Origin: Thermoplasmata archaeon
GTDB taxonomy: Archaea > Thermoplasmatota > Thermoplasmata > Lutacidiplasmatales > UBA184
Length of the DNA: 23,664 bases
Assembly: GCA_030037875.1 (NCBI GenBank)
Contig: JASHPV010000153.1
Coordinates: 1 to 23,664 of the forward strand
Reading direction: 5' to 3'
In this document: positions 21,835-23,664 of the stretch, in pieces
Layout of the letters: each line of letters begins with the position of its first letter
Position numbering within the stretch: position 1 is the stretch's first letter
Translations under genes and position numbers: made by a program
Notes under the pieces: model-generated
Databases searched by the model: none
The model's input: only the letters and a program-made list of their open reading frames with translations
What the model was told of the DNA's origin: nothing

Positions 21835-22344
21835 ATGCCGTTCGAGCTCACGTTACGTTACACGACCCCCCTCACTCCGCTCCCCGATGTCGACGAAGTG
21901 CTGCAGGAATTCCTGCGGATGATCGGGTACCTGCCGGAGAGCTACGATACCCGCGGAGGAACGGGACCGGTCGAGAGCCGGGTCGCGTATCGGCTCGTCC
22001 GGGACTGTCTGATCCGCGCCCCGTCCCGTCCGTGGTACATCGACGAGATCGTGGCTGTCCTGAAAACGTCGAAGCCGACGGTGTACCGTCACATCAACAA
22101 ACTGAAATCGCTCGACCTTCTCGAAGAGGTCGGCGGATCCACCGACGGAAAGGGACGCAAGGGGTACCGTCTCCGGTACGGGAATCTCGCCCGTGCGTGG
22201 GACTTCACGGAAGCGAACGCCCAGAACGCGCTCAAGCGGTACCGGGAGACGGTGAACCACCTCCAGGCTCTCCTCGAACATGCCGAGAGCCCCGCACCGG
22301 TCCCCTCCAAGGCCGCCGCGCGGGCCAAGGGAATCCTTCAATAA
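21835..22344 (+). CDS. Winged helix-turn-helix transcriptional regulator
   Basis: 169 residues from ATG 21835. A helix-turn-helix of ArsR/TrmB-like general type lies at about residues 64-100 (YIDEIVAVLKTSKPTVYRHI, then NKLKSLDLLEEVG). A beta wing follows (GSTDGKGRKGYRLRYG), then a C-terminal helix with heptad-like hydrophobics (NALKRYRETVNHLQALLEH) that probably dimerises. The N-terminal 55 residues are a separate small domain without recognised family. Start chosen because a TATA-like box sits just upstream; ATGs at 21739 and 21793 would lie inside or before the promoter. It is divergent from the molybdenum hydroxylase operon and may regulate it, or it may act with the small gene 31 bases downstream. 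Ligand unknown. Confidence 0.85.
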   Translation: MPFELTLRYTTPLTPLPDVDEVLQEFLRMIGYLPESYDTRGGTGPVESRVAYRLVRDCLIRAPSRPWYIDEIVAVLKTSKPTVYRHINKLKSLDLLEEVGGSTDGKGRKGYRLRYGNLARAWDFTEANAQNALKRYRETVNHLQALLEHAESPAPVPSKAAARAKGILQ

Positions 22345-22375
22345 CTCCGACGACCGACTCTAGGCAGGCAGTGCC

Positions 22376-22684
22376 ATGAGTGGGACGACCTCGACCGGGA
22401 CGGCGAAGAAGGGTACGATTGCGCTCACCGTGGGCTCGAAGGTCCGGGTCCGGTCGGCGAGCAGCGAGAACGAATCCCTCGTCTCCAACGGAACGTTCCG
22501 CGGACTCGTATCGATCGGAGGAGACAGTTCCCTCGCGATCGAGCTCGACGGTACCGTCGCGGAAGAGAAGGGCCGGACCCGGCTCATCCCGCTCAATGCG
22601 CTGCTCGCGCTCGACGTCCTCGAGGCCGCCAAGGCCGAAGAGGAAAAGCGCGCGGACCCCACGAGTCCCGGTTACTTCGGCTGA
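22376..22684 (+). CDS. Small hypothetical protein, possible small beta-barrel
   Basis: 102 residues; no family recognised. A Thr/Gly/Lys-rich N-terminal 15 residues, then alternating hydrophobic strands (ALTVGSKVRVRS, GTFRGLVSIGG, SSLAIELDGTV, TRLIPLNALLALDVLEA). The pattern of a short strand, a conserved-looking G-x-F-x-G and several further strands recalls Sm-like or other small beta-barrel proteins, but similarity is too weak to assign. A charged C-terminal tail ends at TSPGYFG. It starts 31 bases after the wHTH gene on the same strand, so co-transcription is likely. It ends convergent to the tRNA gene. A binding or accessory role is a guess only. Confidence 0.75.
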   Translation: MSGTTSTGTAKKGTIALTVGSKVRVRSASSENESLVSNGTFRGLVSIGGDSSLAIELDGTVAEEKGRTRLIPLNALLALDVLEAAKAEEEKRADPTSPGYFG

Positions 22685-22708
22685 GAACCGTGGACTCCCT
22701 TCTCCGGG

Positions 22709-22712
22709 AAAA
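22709..22712 (-). terminator. T-run terminator of the tRNA gene
   Basis: TTTT on the minus strand (within ACTATTTTCCC) starts 6 bases after the mature tRNA 3' end. Short T-runs are the usual archaeal termination signal for tRNA genes. Confidence 0.5.
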
Positions 22713-22717
22713 TAGTA

Positions 22718-22824
22718 CGGGCTTGGTGGGAGCTTCGCCGCCCCGTCCGCGGCGGCGGGCGGATTCGAACCCACGTCTTCGGCTTCGAAGGCCGAAAGGA
22801 TAGTCCAGACTACCCTACAAGCCC
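22718..22824 (-). tRNA. tRNA-Arg (anticodon UCG) interrupted by a T-loop intron
   Basis: Reads CGA codons. Acceptor stem GGGCTTG (22824-22818) pairs perfectly with CAAGCCC (22725-22719); discriminator G at 22718; CCA is not encoded. T8-A9 follow, and the D arm has the conserved GG. The anticodon stem TCGGC/GCCGA encloses the loop CTTCGAA with anticodon TCG at 22788-22786. The T stem is GTGGG/CCCAC with loop TTCGAAT, but a 32-nt intron splits the loop after base 59. Exons are 61 and 14 nt, giving a mature tRNA of 75 nt. Without the intron the 3' half seems to lack the T-stem and acceptor partners, so the gene is easily misread as broken. A TATA box lies about 28 bases upstream and a T-run follows. 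The D stem has one weak pair. Confidence 0.92.
22732..22763 (-). other. tRNA intron at position 59/60 with canonical bulge-helix-bulge
   Basis: 32 nt, GC-rich. The TCC repeated at both ends leaves four equivalent junctions, but only one gives a strict splice motif. In that one the outer helix is the T stem GTGGG/CCCAC. The 4-bp central helix pairs TTCG (exon) with CGAA (intron), with two 3-nt bulges, AA|T and GC|T, each cut after its second base. The inner helix is CCGCCC/GGGCGG. The junctions are therefore 22764/22763 and 22732/22731. Confidence 0.88.
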
Positions 22825-22849
22825 GCGGCGGTTCGGACGCGCGGTCGCC

Positions 22850-22855
22850 TATATG
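22850..22855 (-). promoter_or_regulatory. TATA box of the tRNA-Arg gene
   Basis: CCATATAG on the minus strand, centred about 28 bases before the tRNA 5' end at 22824, the normal archaeal spacing for transcription starting at or just before the tRNA. It lies in the gap after the DP2 stop, so the tRNA has its own promoter. Confidence 0.65.
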
Positions 22856-22887
22856 GGCGTTCCCGGCGCGCGAACGACCCGGTTCCG

Positions 22888-23664
22888 TCAGAGATCGTCG
22901 GGGGGTTCCTCGACCGCCGGGATCCCCTGGAACGATTCCAGGGTCGTTTGGGCCAGGCTGCCGGGGAAGAGGGTGGCCAACGACGTCTCAAGAAGCTGGA
23001 TCCGCTGCCGCAAGTACGGCGGGACCCCCGTCGTCGTGGCGAGGCGTTGGGACAGCCCGAGGTACTTTCGCACCGACGCTTCGAACACCGTGGGTTGCAA
23101 CGCTCCCTCGCAGACCTTTCCTCCCCGCCCCCGGGCGGTACAACGGCCTGAAAGAGGCGGCCGGCGATAGGACGTCCCGCAGACCTTGCACCGGAACTTC
23201 TGCGTCGCGTAGCTCTTGAGATTCCCCATGAGGTCGGGAAGGAAATGGGCGTTGAGCACCAGGGAGACCGCCTCGCCGACGTCGACCGCGCGGATCTGCG
23301 ACGCGACCACGAGGGACTGTTCCACGATCCGGTCCATCGACGGGGCCTCCCGGTACGCCGAGCGGACCGGGCCCCCGGCAATATCGGTGGTATCGTGCGT
23401 GAAGCCGTACCCCGAAAGCGAGCGGTCCGTCCCGACCCGGCTGCTCACCGTCTCGATCAGGGGTTCCACCTCCTTGGCGGTCCCGCCCCGCGCCGCGGCC
23501 CGGTAGAACTCGAGCGGATACCGGAACGCGAGGTCGACGTTGTGCGCCTCGCTGTCGACCTCGGTCGCGTTGAGACGGGTCGTCAACACGAGCGGCTTGT
23601 CCATCAGACCGCCCCGGCTGCTGGGCAGGTACGACCGCGAGAAGTTGAGCAGTACGTCGAGGAG
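22888..23664 (-). CDS. polC: DNA polymerase II (family D) large subunit DP2, C-terminal part
   Basis: Catalytic subunit of the archaeal replicative polymerase PolD. The frame is open to the window edge, so the N-terminal ~80% is outside; the ATG at 23604 is internal. Visible DP2 signatures: LLNFSRSYLPSSRGGLMDKP at the edge, LVLTTRLNATEVDSEAHNVD, YPLEFYRAA, and NAHFLPDLMGNLKSYATQKF. A zinc-binding group follows (CKVCGTSY, GRC and GKVCEGAL). Near the C-terminus QTTLESFQ matches the archaeal PCNA-interacting (PIP) pattern Q-x-x-L-x-x-F, a known feature of DP2. The acidic C-terminus (VEEPPDDL) ends at 22888. No intein is visible in this part. Presence of DP2 excludes a bacterial origin and argues against a crenarchaeal one. 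Confidence 0.97.
   Translation of the reverse strand, partial: LLDVLLNFSRSYLPSSRGGLMDKPLVLTTRLNATEVDSEAHNVDLAFRYPLEFYRAAARGGTAKEVEPLIETVSSRVGTDRSLSGYGFTHDTTDIAGGPVRSAYREAPSMDRIVEQSLVVASQIRAVDVGEAVSLVLNAHFLPDLMGNLKSYATQKFRCKVCGTSYRRPPLSGRCTARGRGGKVCEGALQPTVFEASVRKYLGLSQRLATTTGVPPYLRQRIQLLETSLATLFPGSLAQTTLESFQGIPAVEEPPDDL

Noticed and set aside
22745..22826. A broken tRNA or tRNA pseudogene
   Set aside because: First reading gave mismatched T-stem and acceptor ends. The missing 14 bases occur intact at 22718-22731, and the interruption forms a proper bulge-helix-bulge, so an intron explains it fully.
1..23664. CRISPR array, transposon, insertion sequence or integrated virus
   Set aside because: No regularly spaced repeats, transposase, integrase or terminal inverted repeats were seen, and the gene content is chromosomal housekeeping plus metabolism.

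Overview
This window looks like a chromosomal segment of a GC-rich archaeon. The strongest archaeal evidence is the C-terminal end of the large subunit (DP2) of the archaeal D-family DNA polymerase at the right edge. It is supported by PurP (the archaeal formate-dependent purine enzyme), an intron-containing tRNA with an archaeal bulge-helix-bulge splice motif and no encoded CCA, and TATA-like boxes about 25-35 bases before several start codons. DP2 argues against a Thermoproteota (Crenarchaeota) host. A GC-rich Thermoplasmatota lineage is my best guess, but this is inference without phylogeny.

Layout. Bases 1-1520 (+) hold the 3' part of a B12-dependent ribonucleotide reductase. Facing it is a MarR regulator plus MFS exporter pair (1546-3620, -) with an operator-like palindrome over its TATA box. 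Next on the minus strand come a small unknown gene and a TIGR02757/DUF2400 protein. Then, on plus, come a GNAT acetyltransferase and a family X DNA polymerase whose PHP domain has lost most metal ligands. The polymerase tail overlaps, tail to tail, the end of a membrane-anchored cysteine-rich protein. A small three-helix membrane protein follows.

From 21737 down to 9038 nearly everything is on the minus strand. In transcription order: a three-subunit molybdenum hydroxylase (FAD, [2Fe-2S] and molybdopterin subunits joined by GTGA overlaps); PurP and GcvT (ATGA overlap, only 14 bases after the hydroxylase); two tandem ~800-residue AAA/STAND-type ATPases with TPR-like C-termini; then NadC and NadA of NAD synthesis. 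A wHTH regulator is divergent from the hydroxylase genes and is followed by a small beta-rich protein. The right end carries tRNA-Arg(UCG) and DP2.

How the genes work together: nadC/nadA supply NAD. purP and gcvT connect formate and glycine one-carbon units to purine synthesis, and the hydroxylase next to them may act on a purine or another N-heterocycle (inference). The two ATPases look like signal-sensing proteins without a recognisable output domain.

The most notable observation is the tRNA. Its T-loop is interrupted by a 32-nt intron at position 59/60 with a textbook bulge-helix-bulge, so at first sight the gene looks like a broken tRNA. There is no CRISPR array, transposase or insertion sequence, and no gene-free stretch longer than about 110 bases.
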